A stretch of 10,000 bases of DNA from an uncultured Oscillibacter sp. (GTDB lineage: Bacteria; Bacillota; Clostridia; Oscillospirales; Oscillospiraceae), in assembly GCA_900551885.1 (NCBI GenBank), contig URXS01000071.1, positions 1 to 10,000 of the forward strand, given 5' to 3'. This document shows positions 1 to 6,285 of the stretch, piece after piece. Every line of letters starts with the position of its first letter. Positions within the stretch are counted from its first letter, which is position 1. The notes under the pieces were generated by a model that worked only from the letters and a program-made list of their open reading frames with translations, ran no database searches and was not told the DNA's origin. A program made the translations under genes and the position numbers.

Positions 1-97
1 GGCGCAGCGTCAGGTCCCGGGCGTCCTCCGCCGCCAGGATGCCCGGCGGCAGCAGGGGCCGCCAGGGGTCGGGACAGTGCCAAATGATCCCCTCCAT
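1..97 (-). CDS. Unrecognised protein, N-terminal fragment
   Basis: Only the first 32 codons lie inside the window; the gene continues beyond base 1. The ATG at 97-95 is preceded by a good ribosome binding site (GAGAGGTG on the minus strand, about 8 nt upstream), and the frame stays open to the window edge. The fragment begins MEGIIWHCPDPWRPLLPPG and continues with an Ala/Asp-rich stretch. It shows no signal peptide, membrane segment or motif that I recognise, so no function is offered. It is divergently arranged with the DUF5662 gene, the two starts being about 120 bp apart, so the two transcripts share one intergenic regulatory region. The call as a real gene rests on the ribosome binding site and codon bias. 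Confidence 0.6.
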   Translation of the reverse strand, partial: MEGIIWHCPDPWRPLLPPGILAAEDARDLTLR

Positions 98-159
98 CGC
101 AACACACCTCTCCGGCATAGTGTCTGCCTCCAAAGGCGTTTCCATGCGAAAAATTTTGC

Positions 160-188
160 TCGTCATTTTCTCCCCGGCGTGTTATACT
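160..188 (+). promoter_or_regulatory. Sigma-A type promoter for the DUF5662 gene
   Basis: A -35-like TCGTCA (160-165, 4 of 6 to consensus) and a -10 TATACT (183-188, 5 of 6) are separated by exactly 17 bp. The expected transcription start is near 195, giving a leader of about 25 nt before the ribosome binding site GGGAGG at 207-212. The surrounding sequence is locally A/T-rich compared with the coding regions. Confidence 0.55.
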
Positions 189-220
189 GTTTTGTGAATG
201 TTCAACGGGAGGTGATGGCC

Positions 221-754
221 ATGAATTTCTGGGGCCATCTGCGAACGATCAGCCGCCACCGGGCGCTGGTGCGGAAGTACTGCTTCCGTCTGGGGCTGTA
301 CTGGCAGGGACTGACCCATGACCTGTCCAAATTCTCTCCGGTGGAGTTCTGGGCCGGGGTGAAGTATTTCCAGGGGGACCACAGCCCCAACGACGCCCAG
401 CGCCGGGCCTATGGCTACAGCGCCGCCTGGCTCCACCACAAGGGCCGCAACCGCCACCACTTTGAGTACTGGACCGACTACGGTCTCAAGGGCGAGGGCA
501 TTGTGGGTGTGGAGATGCCGAAGCGATATGTGGCGGAGATGTTCTGTGACCGGCTGGCCGCCAGCCGGGTCTACCGGGGCAAGGACTTTGACCCCGGCGA
601 CCCCTACAAGTTCTTTCAGAGGTCCATGCAAAAGCGCATCCTGATCGCTCCGGAGACGGCGGCGCTGCTGGAAACCATGCTGGTGAAACTTCGGGATGAG
701 GGGGAGGACGCTGCCTTTGACTACATCCGAAAAGAGGTCCTGGGGAAGCCGTAA
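221..754 (+). CDS. DUF5662 family protein
   Basis: A 177-residue soluble protein of the DUF5662 family, whose biochemical function is unknown. Characteristic stretches are LTHDLSKFSPVEFW near residues 31-44, a histidine-rich WLHHKGRNRHHFEYW near 70-84, and MPKRYVAEMFCDRLAAS near 99-115. The conserved His33-Asp34 and the His72/73 and His79/80 pairs look like a metal-binding or catalytic set; that is inference. I chose the ATG at 221 because GGGAGG (207-212) sits 8 nt upstream; another in-frame ATG at 215 is only 2 nt from it. The frame is open back to 77 but that part has no family resemblance. It appears monocistronic, with its own promoter upstream and an inverted repeat plus terminator downstream. 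Confidence 0.9.
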   Translation: MNFWGHLRTISRHRALVRKYCFRLGLYWQGLTHDLSKFSPVEFWAGVKYFQGDHSPNDAQRRAYGYSAAWLHHKGRNRHHFEYWTDYGLKGEGIVGVEMPKRYVAEMFCDRLAASRVYRGKDFDPGDPYKFFQRSMQKRILIAPETAALLETMLVKLRDEGEDAAFDYIRKEVLGKP

Positions 755-790
755 GGGTGGGACCGGGCTTCCCGGAGGAATCCGCCCCCA

Positions 791-842
791 TTTTCTTTTC
801 GAGGCATCGAAAAGAAAACGGCTGCGGCCGGTGAAAAGAAAA
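791..842. repeat. 12-bp inverted repeat with a third copy of the arm
   Basis: TTTTCTTTTCGA (791-802) and TCGAAAAGAAAA (807-818) are perfect inverted arms around GGCA. The core GAAAAGAAAA (809-818) recurs as a direct copy at 833-842, after a G/C-rich linker that contains CGGCTGCGGCCGG. The block lies between the DUF5662 stop and the terminator at 856-883, is non-coding as far as I can tell, and is A/T-rich against a G/C-rich background. It could be a first, weaker transcript-end hairpin or an intergenic repeat family member. Only this one copy is visible in the window. Confidence 0.6.
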
Positions 843-855
843 GATGCTTGTGACA

Positions 856-883
856 AAAAGGAGGACCATTTGGTCCTCCTTTT
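856..883. terminator. Bidirectional intrinsic terminator
   Basis: AAAAGGAGGACCA (856-868) and TGGTCCTCCTTTT (871-883) form a perfect 13-bp inverted repeat around TT. Read rightward the stem ends in TTTTCCTCT; read leftward it ends in TTTTTGTC. It can therefore end the DUF5662 transcript and also leftward transcripts coming from the XRE regulator side. Confidence 0.88.
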
Positions 884-1083
884 CCTCTATACGAGGGTCG
901 TGCGAATCGGCGCTCCCATGTGGGGAAATTTTTCTGCCAAGTGCGTCTTACCCTCTTCCACACTTGACGCTGCCTCCCCGAATCCCATGGTGCGGGAGGC
1001 AGACCGGCTGCGTGGACGCATCTGACCTTCTTCTATTTTCATGCGTTCCGCTTTACACGCAGATAGCACACCCGATATCCGCT
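884..1083. other. Gene-poor intergenic block with a doubtful 51-codon frame
   Basis: This stretch separates the DUF5662 terminator from the stop of the XRE regulator. On the minus strand an ATG at 1042 opens a 51-codon frame ending at 887, just before the terminator at 856-883. It has no convincing ribosome binding site, and its third codon positions are visibly less G/C-rich than those of the neighbours. Inside it, CTGCCTCCC (970-978) and GGGAGGCAG (994-1002) are 9-bp inverted arms around a 15-nt loop. The layout (frame or structured segment followed by a terminator) would suit either a small gene, a structured RNA, or the 3' leader of the regulator transcript. I cannot decide between these. 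Confidence 0.3.
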
Positions 1084-1884
1084 TCAGTGGATATGTCCCC
1101 CCACAAAGGCCAGTACCCGCAGCAGCGGCCCGGGCAGACCGGGACAGTGCTCCGCCAGAAAGACACGCGCCTGCTCCACCGTCAGCCCGTCGCCCCACAG
1201 CAGCACGTTAGCCCCGGAGGCCTCCTGACCAATGGCTGTCTTTCCCGCAGCCACTACGCCGACGGCCACCTCCGCGCCCGAGGCCACCACACCGCCGGCA
1301 TATACGCCCACGGCACTGACACCCAGGGCCACAAGCCCCAGAGCCGCCACGCCAAAAGCGATTGCGCCCATGGCCACGGCTCCAAAGGCCAGCAGTCCCG
1401 CCGCCAGGAGCCCCAGGCTGACCACGCCCACGCTTAAAAGGCCCACGGCCACCACCCCCACGGCGGCGTTGCCGATGGCGATAACGCCCCGGGCCACATG
1501 GTCCCAGGAGAGCCTTTGATGCCGGGCAAAGCCGAACCGGATGGAGATCAGCGGCAGGCCGAAAATCCGCAGCTTGCTGTCATAGGCGTAGACGGTCCCC
1601 CGGATGTACCGGGTCAGGTCGTCCACCTTCCGCTCCAGCCGCTCCGCCTGAGTGGGGTCCTCCCCTTCCGGTGTCTCCGGCGCCTCCAGGTAATCCTTTA
1701 CCAGATAGTCCACGCTGACGCCGAACAGCTCCGAGAGGGCCACCAGTTTGGAAAGTTCCGGCATGGCGGCGCCGCCTTCCCACTTGCTGACCGACTGCCG
1801 GGTGACCCCCAGCCGGTCCGCCAGATGCTCCTGGCTGAGGCCCTGCCTGCGGCGGAGCTGCGTCAGTTTTTCTGAAAATTCCAT
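1084..1884 (-). CDS. XRE-family regulator with C-terminal glycine pentapeptide repeat
   Basis: A 266-residue protein. Residues about 1-60 form an XRE/Cro-type helix-turn-helix (LSQEHLADRLGVTRQSVSKWE), a DNA-binding fold that usually represses its own or neighbouring promoters. A short charged linker (about 63-90) follows. Residues about 133-224 are a hydrophobic repeat with glycine at every fifth position (GVVAV, GLLSV, GAIAF and similar), roughly 18-19 copies with one single-residue insertion; Ala or Ser almost always occupies the position before last. Period five does not suit a membrane helix and suggests a pentapeptide-type beta-solenoid; that is inference. The C-terminal 40 residues are not repetitive. 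I chose the ATG at 1884, where the HTH family normally starts; a GTG at 1893 would add three residues. The target genes are unknown; the YeiH-type exporter lies just upstream in the same direction. Confidence 0.85.
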   Translation of the reverse strand: MEFSEKLTQLRRRQGLSQEHLADRLGVTRQSVSKWEGGAAMPELSKLVALSELFGVSVDYLVKDYLEAPETPEGEDPTQAERLERKVDDLTRYIRGTVYAYDSKLRIFGLPLISIRFGFARHQRLSWDHVARGVIAIGNAAVGVVAVGLLSVGVVSLGLLAAGLLAFGAVAMGAIAFGVAALGLVALGVSAVGVYAGGVVASGAEVAVGVVAAGKTAIGQEASGANVLLWGDGLTVEQARVFLAEHCPGLPGPLLRVLAFVGGHIH

Positions 1885-1916
1885 ATCAGGCACTCGCTTT
1901 CTCGTTTGATGGCCCC

Positions 1917-1946
1917 ATCCTAAACCACCCGCCGCGCTCCATGCAA
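1917..1946 (-). promoter_or_regulatory. Possible promoter for the XRE regulator
   Basis: On the minus strand a weak -35 TTGCAT (1946-1941) and a -10 TAGGAT (1922-1917) are spaced by 18 bp and lie 33 nt upstream of the regulator start. Both boxes are only partial matches. The -35 lies in the loop of the 1925-1961 inverted repeat and one arm fills the spacer, an arrangement compatible with autoregulation. This is inference from position only. Confidence 0.3.
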
Positions 1947-1961
1947 GAACGCGGCGGGTGG
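1925..1961 (-). terminator. Strong G/C hairpin, probable terminator of the YeiH-type gene
   Basis: CCACCCGCCGCG (1925-1936) and CGCGGCGGGTGG (1950-1961) are perfect 12-bp inverted arms around a 13-nt loop. It lies about 50 nt past the stop of the leftward exporter gene. The tail in that direction is only TTTAGG, so it may be a leaky terminator. The alternative is a regulatory site for the XRE regulator, whose possible promoter overlaps it. A smaller perfect palindrome, CAACCTCAGGTTG, lies beside it at 1970-1982. Confidence 0.55.
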
Positions 1962-2011
1962 AAGTTCGTCAACCTCAGGTTGCAGGCCTTGCGTCCCAAG
2001 GAATTTCAGTC

Positions 2012-3022
2012 TTACCAGATGCCCAGCAGATGCTGCACGCCAAGGCTCACGGCGGCAATGGCGATCCAGCAGCAAAGGCCCATGAAGATGGGCTTGGCAC
2101 CGGACTTGACCAGCTTGACGATGTCGGTATTCAATCCGATGGCTGCCATGGCCATGACGATGAAGAACTTGCTGGCGTTTTTCAGGAAGCCGGTGACCGC
2201 CGCCGGAATGGGCAGCACCGTGGTGATGATGGAGGCCAGCAGGAACAGCAGCACGAACCAGGGGAAGATCTTCTTCAGATCCACCTGGGCGCCGGACTGC
2301 TTGCCCTCCCGCCGGGTCCGCAGCAGGGCCAGCACCAGCGTGATGGGGATGATGGCCAGGGTCCGGGTCATCTTGACGATAGCGGCGGTGTCCAACGTGT
2401 TGGCGCCGGGGTGCATGCCGTCCCAGGCAGCGGCAGCGGCCGTGACGGAGGAGGTGTCATTGACGGCGGTGCCGGCGAACAGGCCGAAGCCGTCGTTGGA
2501 AAGGCCCAGCACCCCACCCAGGGTGGGGAAAATCAGGGCCGCGATGACGTTGAACAGGAAGATGACGGAGATGGACTGGGCAATTTCCTCGTCATCGGCG
2601 CCAATGACCGGAGCCGTGGCGGCGATGGCGCTGCCGCCGCAGATGGAGGAGCCCACGCCGATCAGGGTGGAGATGTTGGCGTCCATGTGCATGGCCTTAT
2701 ACAGGGCGAAGGACACGATCAGGGACGTGGCGATGGTGGAGACGATGATGGGCAGGGACTGCCCGCCCACCTGTAGTACGCTGCCCAGGTTCATGCCGAA
2801 GCCCAGCAACACCACCGCCAGTTGCAAAATCTTCTTGGATGTGTAGGTAATGCCGCTCTTGGCTTTGCCCTGGTCCTTCCAAAAGAGGGCGATCACCATA
2901 CCGATCAGGATGGCGAACACCGGGCCGCCGATGACCTCAAACCGCTGGCCCAGCAGCCAGGCGGGAACGGCGATCACCAGGCAGATCAAAAGGCCCAGGC
3001 CGTTTTTCTTGACAAATTCCAT
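2012..3022 (-). CDS. YeiH-family putative sulfate exporter (UPF0324)
   Basis: A 336-residue polytopic inner-membrane protein of the YeiH/UPF0324 (PF03601) family, annotated as putative sulfate exporters although the substrate is not well established. About ten hydrophobic segments span nearly the whole length. Family signatures visible are GVGSSICGGSAIAATAPVI near residues 122-140, FAGTAVNDTSSVTAAAA near 182-198, and a late AMAAIGLNTD near 291-300. The length is normal for the family and the frame is intact. The start at 3022 has GGGAGG a few nt upstream. It has its own near-consensus promoter and probably ends at the hairpin at 1925-1961, so it appears to be transcribed alone or with read-through into the XRE regulator. 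No LysR-type regulator, often seen beside yeiH, is present in the window. Confidence 0.92.
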   Translation of the reverse strand: MEFVKKNGLGLLICLVIAVPAWLLGQRFEVIGGPVFAILIGMVIALFWKDQGKAKSGITYTSKKILQLAVVLLGFGMNLGSVLQVGGQSLPIIVSTIATSLIVSFALYKAMHMDANISTLIGVGSSICGGSAIAATAPVIGADDEEIAQSISVIFLFNVIAALIFPTLGGVLGLSNDGFGLFAGTAVNDTSSVTAAAAAWDGMHPGANTLDTAAIVKMTRTLAIIPITLVLALLRTRREGKQSGAQVDLKKIFPWFVLLFLLASIITTVLPIPAAVTGFLKNASKFFIVMAMAAIGLNTDIVKLVKSGAKPIFMGLCCWIAIAAVSLGVQHLLGIW

Positions 3023-3071
3023 AAAGTCCTCCCAAAATCAAAAGAAATTCAAAAACACACACTGGCTTCGT

Positions 3072-3100
3072 ATCATATCATGCCGTAAAGAATTTGTCAA
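3072..3100 (-). promoter_or_regulatory. Strong sigma-A promoter for the YeiH-type gene
   Basis: On the minus strand a perfect -35 TTGACA (3100-3095) and a -10 TATGAT (3077-3072, 5 of 6) are spaced by exactly 17 bp. The expected start is near 3065, giving a leader of about 40 nt. The -35 lies only 7 bp past the stem of the sigma operon terminator (3108-3130). Confidence 0.85.
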
Positions 3101-3107
3101 AGAAAAT

Positions 3108-3130
3108 CGGGGCGGCAAATTGCCGCCCCG
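3108..3130 (-). terminator. Terminator of the sigma/anti-sigma operon
   Basis: CGGGGCGGCAA (3108-3118) and TTGCCGCCCCG (3120-3130) are perfect 11-bp inverted arms around a single base. Read leftward the stem is followed by ATTTTCTTTG, a fair U-tract. It lies 16 bp past the stop of the DUF4179-like gene. Its U-tract merges with the -35 region of the next promoter. Confidence 0.82.
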
Positions 3131-3145
3131 GTCCGGGTCTCTGTT

Positions 3146-4237
3146 TCAGTTCAGCGGAATCTCGGTATCGCCCCACAGCAGATGGTCCGCCTGGGCCAGG
3201 TCCACGGGAGCCGGGAAGCTGCCGGAGCAGACCTGCAGGCCGTCTTCCTGGCCCTGGAAGCCGATGAAGGTTCCCATCTCCGTGCCATCCTTCAGGACGA
3301 GCGTCATCTGCGGCGCGACCAGGATCGCCGTTTCCATCGGCGTTTCGCTGCCGTCCTCGTCCAGAACCGTGACGGCGGGAGGCTCCTCTGCGGCCGCCTG
3401 CTCCGCCTCCCGGGCCGCCCGGGCGGTAGCCTCGTCGATACAGTAGCTCCAGCGGAGCCCCAGGGGCGAGAGCTCCAGGCTCTCCAGGGTGACGGGGCCC
3501 CATTTGGTCTGGGCCGTCACGCCGGCCACGTCCAGGGTCGTGACGCAGTCCTCTCCCATGTCCTCCGAAATGGGGAAGGCGAAGTCCCCGGTGAAGATGG
3601 GGGTGAAGATGCTCTTATCGGCGATCTCCCACTTCCAAAGGCCCGGGATGCGGAGCGTCAGCCCCGCCAGGTCCCCGTTGGCGGTCACGTTCACCACCAG
3701 GGAGATCTTGTTGTCAGTGGGGTCGTCGTCCTCCAGGCAGGTGGCATTCAGTGAGTAGGAGATGTCCTCCGTCTCACGGCCCTCCGGCGTCTCCAGCCGG
3801 GCCCGCACCTCCGGCTCCCCGCCGCCGGAGAGCCAGTATTGCTCGTCCTCCCCCAGCGTGGGCAGAACGGTCCCCGCCGGGGCTTCCACCTCCAGCATCA
3901 GGTATAGCGCCCCCTGGCCGCCGAAGGCCGCCAGAGGCGTCATGGTGGCGCCGTTGCTGGTGACGGCGGCGGGCAGGGTCTCGCTGAGGGACTCCACCAC
4001 CGCCTGCTGGCCCTGGTCCAGGGGGCCGAAGTATTCCTCCCACAGGGGCATCGTCACTGCCGCCGCGGTGCCCACCAGCAGCACCGCTGCCAGGGCTGCG
4101 GCCACACCCCGTTTCAGCCAGGGGCTCCGGTGCCTCCGGGGCGCCTGCTCCGCCATCAATGCGTCGGTCAGGGCCGATTTGCCGTTCTCCGTGAAGCGCA
4201 GGCGCTCCAGCTCACTCCGATAGACATTCTGTTCCAT
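3146..4237 (-). CDS. DUF4179-like membrane-anchored probable anti-sigma factor
   Basis: A 363-residue protein with a short cytoplasmic N-terminus (about 1-42, ending in basic residues PRRHRSPWLKR), one membrane segment (about 44-63, Ala/Val/Leu-rich) and a large extracytoplasmic domain. The part just after the membrane (ATMTPLAAFGGQGALYLMLEVEAPAG without its last residues, about 97-121) resembles DUF4179-type domains found in partners of clostridial ECF sigma factors. An Ala/Glu-rich segment near 269-285 looks helical. The start codon overlaps the 3' end of the sigma gene by 26 bp and has GGGAGG 5 nt upstream, which implies coupled translation. From membership of this operon and the topology I infer that it holds the sigma factor at the membrane and releases it on an envelope signal. 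No classical zinc-binding anti-sigma motif is seen. Confidence 0.78.
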   Translation of the reverse strand: MEQNVYRSELERLRFTENGKSALTDALMAEQAPRRHRSPWLKRGVAAALAAVLLVGTAAAVTMPLWEEYFGPLDQGQQAVVESLSETLPAAVTSNGATMTPLAAFGGQGALYLMLEVEAPAGTVLPTLGEDEQYWLSGGGEPEVRARLETPEGRETEDISYSLNATCLEDDDPTDNKISLVVNVTANGDLAGLTLRIPGLWKWEIADKSIFTPIFTGDFAFPISEDMGEDCVTTLDVAGVTAQTKWGPVTLESLELSPLGLRWSYCIDEATARAAREAEQAAAEEPPAVTVLDEDGSETPMETAILVAPQMTLVLKDGTEMGTFIGFQGQEDGLQVCSGSFPAPVDLAQADHLLWGDTEIPLN

Positions 4238-4682
4238 AGCTGCCTCCCAGCATCGTTCTCAGTTTGGCCTTGCCCCGGTAGAGATAGGTGCTGACCTGTC
4301 CGGGGCTGCACCCCATCAGCGCCGCGATCTCCTCCACGGCATATTCCTCGTAATAGCGCAGGTAGATGGCCCGGCGGTACTTCTCCGGCAGGGATTGCAC
4401 CGCCTCCAGCACCGGGCTCTCCCCCGGCTCCGACAGGTACACGGCGGCATTGGCCGCAGCCTCCAGAGGTGCCCGGCGGCGGTGCCAGGCGGACTTGTGA
4501 AGGTCCTTGCAGCAGTTGACCGTCACCCGCAGCACCCAGGCCCGCTCCAGCCGCTCCTCATCAAAACGGCGGGGGCTGGTCAGCAGCTTCAGCAGCACCG
4601 TCTGGCAGATGTCCTGGGCATCGTGGACACTGCCGGTCCAGGTATACGCCACCCGCAGGACCGTGTCCGCCCAGCGGTCCAC
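4212..4682 (-). CDS. ECF-type RNA polymerase sigma factor
   Basis: A sigma-70 family protein with regions 2 and 4 only, as in ECF sigma factors. Region 2 includes DAQDICQTVLLKLL (about 21-34) and the DNA-melting segment around RAWVLRVTVNCCKDL (about 47-61). Region 4 (about 98-145) runs from LPEKYRRAIYLRYYEEY to the recognition helix CSPGQVSTYLYRGKAKL. From the GTG at 4682 (GGAGG 5 nt upstream) it has 156 residues. However, family-like sequence continues upstream in frame (TREQAEAAV immediately before), with no ATG, GTG or TTG before an in-frame TGA; an ACG at 4724 or ATA at 4730 would be needed to include it, giving 170 or 172 residues. The gene overlaps its presumed anti-sigma partner by 26 bp and probably regulates its own operon. 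Confidence 0.88.
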   Translation of the reverse strand: MDRWADTVLRVAYTWTGSVHDAQDICQTVLLKLLTSPRRFDEERLERAWVLRVTVNCCKDLHKSAWHRRRAPLEAAANAAVYLSEPGESPVLEAVQSLPEKYRRAIYLRYYEEYAVEEIAALMGCSPGQVSTYLYRGKAKLRTMLGGSYGTECLSE

Positions 4683-4733
4683 CGCCGCCTCCGCCTGTTC
4701 TCTTGTGTATGTGATGGCTTCCGTTGATATCCA

Positions 4734-4740
4734 CTCCTCT
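4734..4740 (-). promoter_or_regulatory. Second ribosome binding site without a normal start codon
   Basis: AGAGGAG on the minus strand is a good Shine-Dalgarno match. It lies 9 nt before an in-frame ACG (4724) and 3 nt before an in-frame ATA (4730), both upstream of the GTG start of the sigma gene. No standard start codon follows at suitable spacing in this frame. It suggests that sigma translation may begin upstream of 4682. Confidence 0.45.
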
Positions 4741-4795
4741 CGCGGCGCCGTTCACCGATAAAACGATGCGGAGAGCGCCGATCTGACAGTGGGGC

Positions 4796-4827
4796 AAAAA
4801 AAGCCGCCGGGAAATTTCCCCGGCGGC
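4796..4827 (-). terminator. Terminator of the mltG-U32-FAD operon
   Basis: GCCGCCGGG (4803-4811) pairs with CCCGGCGGC (4819-4827) around a loop that itself contains AAATTT. Read leftward the stem is followed by seven T residues (4802-4796), a textbook intrinsic terminator. It starts about 20 bp past the stop of the FAD-dependent dehydrogenase. Confidence 0.93.
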
Positions 4828-4847
4828 ATACTTAACAGTTTCTGCGT

Positions 4848-6245
4848 TCAGCCCTCCTGGGCGATCTTACGGCCCATGAGGACGCCCATGATGGAGGCCA
4901 TCATCAGCCCGCGGGTCCAGCCGGAGCTGTCGCCCAGGCAGTGGAGCCCCTGGAGGCTGGTGTTGAAGTCAGTGTCCATCTTCACCCGGTTGGAGTAGAA
5001 CTTCAGCTCGGGAGAGTACAGCAGCGTCTCCTGGGCGGCGAAGCCCGGCACCACGTAGTCCATGGCCTGGATGAAGTTGATGATGTTGGTCATGGCCCGG
5101 TAGGGCATGGCGGCGGTGATGTCGCCGGCCACGGCGTCGGGCAGGGTGGGCCGGATGTTGGACTGGGCCAGCTCCTTCTGCCAGGTGCGCTTACCGTCCA
5201 GAATGTCCCCGAACCGCTGGACCAGGATCTGGCCGTTGGCCAGCATGTTGGTCAGCTCGCCCACCTTCTGGGCATAGGCGATGGGCTGGTTAAAGGGGAT
5301 GGAGAAGTTGTGGGAGCAGAGGATGGAGAGGTTGGTGTTGTCGCTCTTGAGGTCCTTGTAGGAGTGGCCGTTGACCACCGCCAGGTCGTTGTCGTAGTTC
5401 TCCTGGCTGACGAAGCCGCCGGGATTCTGGCAGAAGGTGCGGACCTTGTTCTTGAAGGGCTTGGGATAGCCTACCAGCTTGGACTCGTACAGCACCCGGT
5501 TCACGGTCTCCATGATCTCGTTGCGGACCTCCACCCGGACGCCGATGTCCACGGTGCCGGGAGCGTGGGCGATGCCGTGCTCAGCACACAGCTTCTCCAG
5601 CCAGTCAGCGCCACGGCGGCCGGTGGCCACCACGGTGTGTCTGGCGAAGATCTCCAGATCGGTCTTGCCGTTGGAGATCTCCACACCCTTGCACACGTCG
5701 TTTTCCAGGATGATGTTGCTGCACTCGTAGCCGAAGTACATCTCCACGCCGTTGTCCTGGAGGAAGCGCTCGATGGCTAAGTAAATGGCCTGGGCCTTCT
5801 CGGTGCCCATGTGGCGGATGGGGCAGTCCACCAGCTTCAGTCCCGCCTGGATGGCCCGCTTGCGGATCTCCTTCCGCTCCTCCTCATGCTCCAGGCCCTC
5901 GATGTGGGTGTCGGCGCCGAAGTCCAGGTAGATCTGGTCGGCGTAGTGGATGGTCTCCTGGGCCAGCTCGGGTCCGATCAGGGTGGGCAGGTCGCCGCCC
6001 ACCTCATAGCTGAGGGACAGCTTGCCGTCGGAGAAGGCCCCGGCACCGGAGAAGCCGGTGGTGATGTGGCAGTAGGGCTTGCAGTTCATGCACTTGCGGG
6101 TCTTGTCCTTGGGGCAGTGGCGCTTTTCCACCGGCTGTCCCTTCTCCACCATGACGATCTTCTGGCGGCTGCCCTTTTTGATCATCTCCAGGGCGGTGAA
6201 GATGCCGGCGGGACCGGCACCGACAATGACAACATCTGCGTTCAT
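4848..6245 (-). CDS. FAD-dependent dehydrogenase (COG2509 type)
   Basis: A 465-residue cytoplasmic flavoprotein of the uncharacterised COG2509 dehydrogenase group. The N-terminal Rossmann motif VIVGAGPAG (about 6-14) binds the ADP part of FAD. A cysteine cluster follows (Cys44, 52, 55 and 59), then FSGAGAFSDGKLS (65-77), a second nucleotide-fold segment VVATGRRGADW (about 205-215), and a C-terminal FAD-closing motif LGDSSGWTRGLMMASIMG (about 437-454). The length is normal and the frame intact. AAGGAG lies 8 nt before the ATG at 6245. It starts 40 bp after the U32 gene with no terminator or obvious promoter between, so co-transcription is likely. The substrate and electron partner are unknown. 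The clustered cysteines could hold an Fe-S centre or redox thiols; that is inference. Confidence 0.88.
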   Translation of the reverse strand: MNADVVIVGAGPAGIFTALEMIKKGSRQKIVMVEKGQPVEKRHCPKDKTRKCMNCKPYCHITTGFSGAGAFSDGKLSLSYEVGGDLPTLIGPELAQETIHYADQIYLDFGADTHIEGLEHEEERKEIRKRAIQAGLKLVDCPIRHMGTEKAQAIYLAIERFLQDNGVEMYFGYECSNIILENDVCKGVEISNGKTDLEIFARHTVVATGRRGADWLEKLCAEHGIAHAPGTVDIGVRVEVRNEIMETVNRVLYESKLVGYPKPFKNKVRTFCQNPGGFVSQENYDNDLAVVNGHSYKDLKSDNTNLSILCSHNFSIPFNQPIAYAQKVGELTNMLANGQILVQRFGDILDGKRTWQKELAQSNIRPTLPDAVAGDITAAMPYRAMTNIINFIQAMDYVVPGFAAQETLLYSPELKFYSNRVKMDTDFNTSLQGLHCLGDSSGWTRGLMMASIMGVLMGRKIAQEG

Positions 6246-6285
6246 AGGGGCGTCTCCTTTTTTCTTGTTTTCCTGTTTGTTCCTG

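Noticed and set aside
77..220. Longer N-terminus for the DUF5662 protein
   Set aside because: The extra residues do not resemble the family, overlap the divergent gene and the promoter, and the ribosome binding site fits the ATG at 221.
916..1025. Short plus-strand frame beginning at the ATG near 918
   Set aside because: No ribosome binding site, no recognisable product and no promoter; it overlaps the 970-1002 hairpin.
1958..2776. Two overlapping plus-strand frames (from 1941 and 1958) across the YeiH-type gene
   Set aside because: Both are shadows; the Asp/Gly-rich and Met/Ala-rich products only reflect reverse reading of membrane-segment codons.
4941..5780. A 279-codon plus-strand frame across the FAD dehydrogenase
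   Set aside because: Antisense shadow of a clearly recognised flavoprotein; the translation is a Val/Gly/His/Leu repeat-like product without family features.
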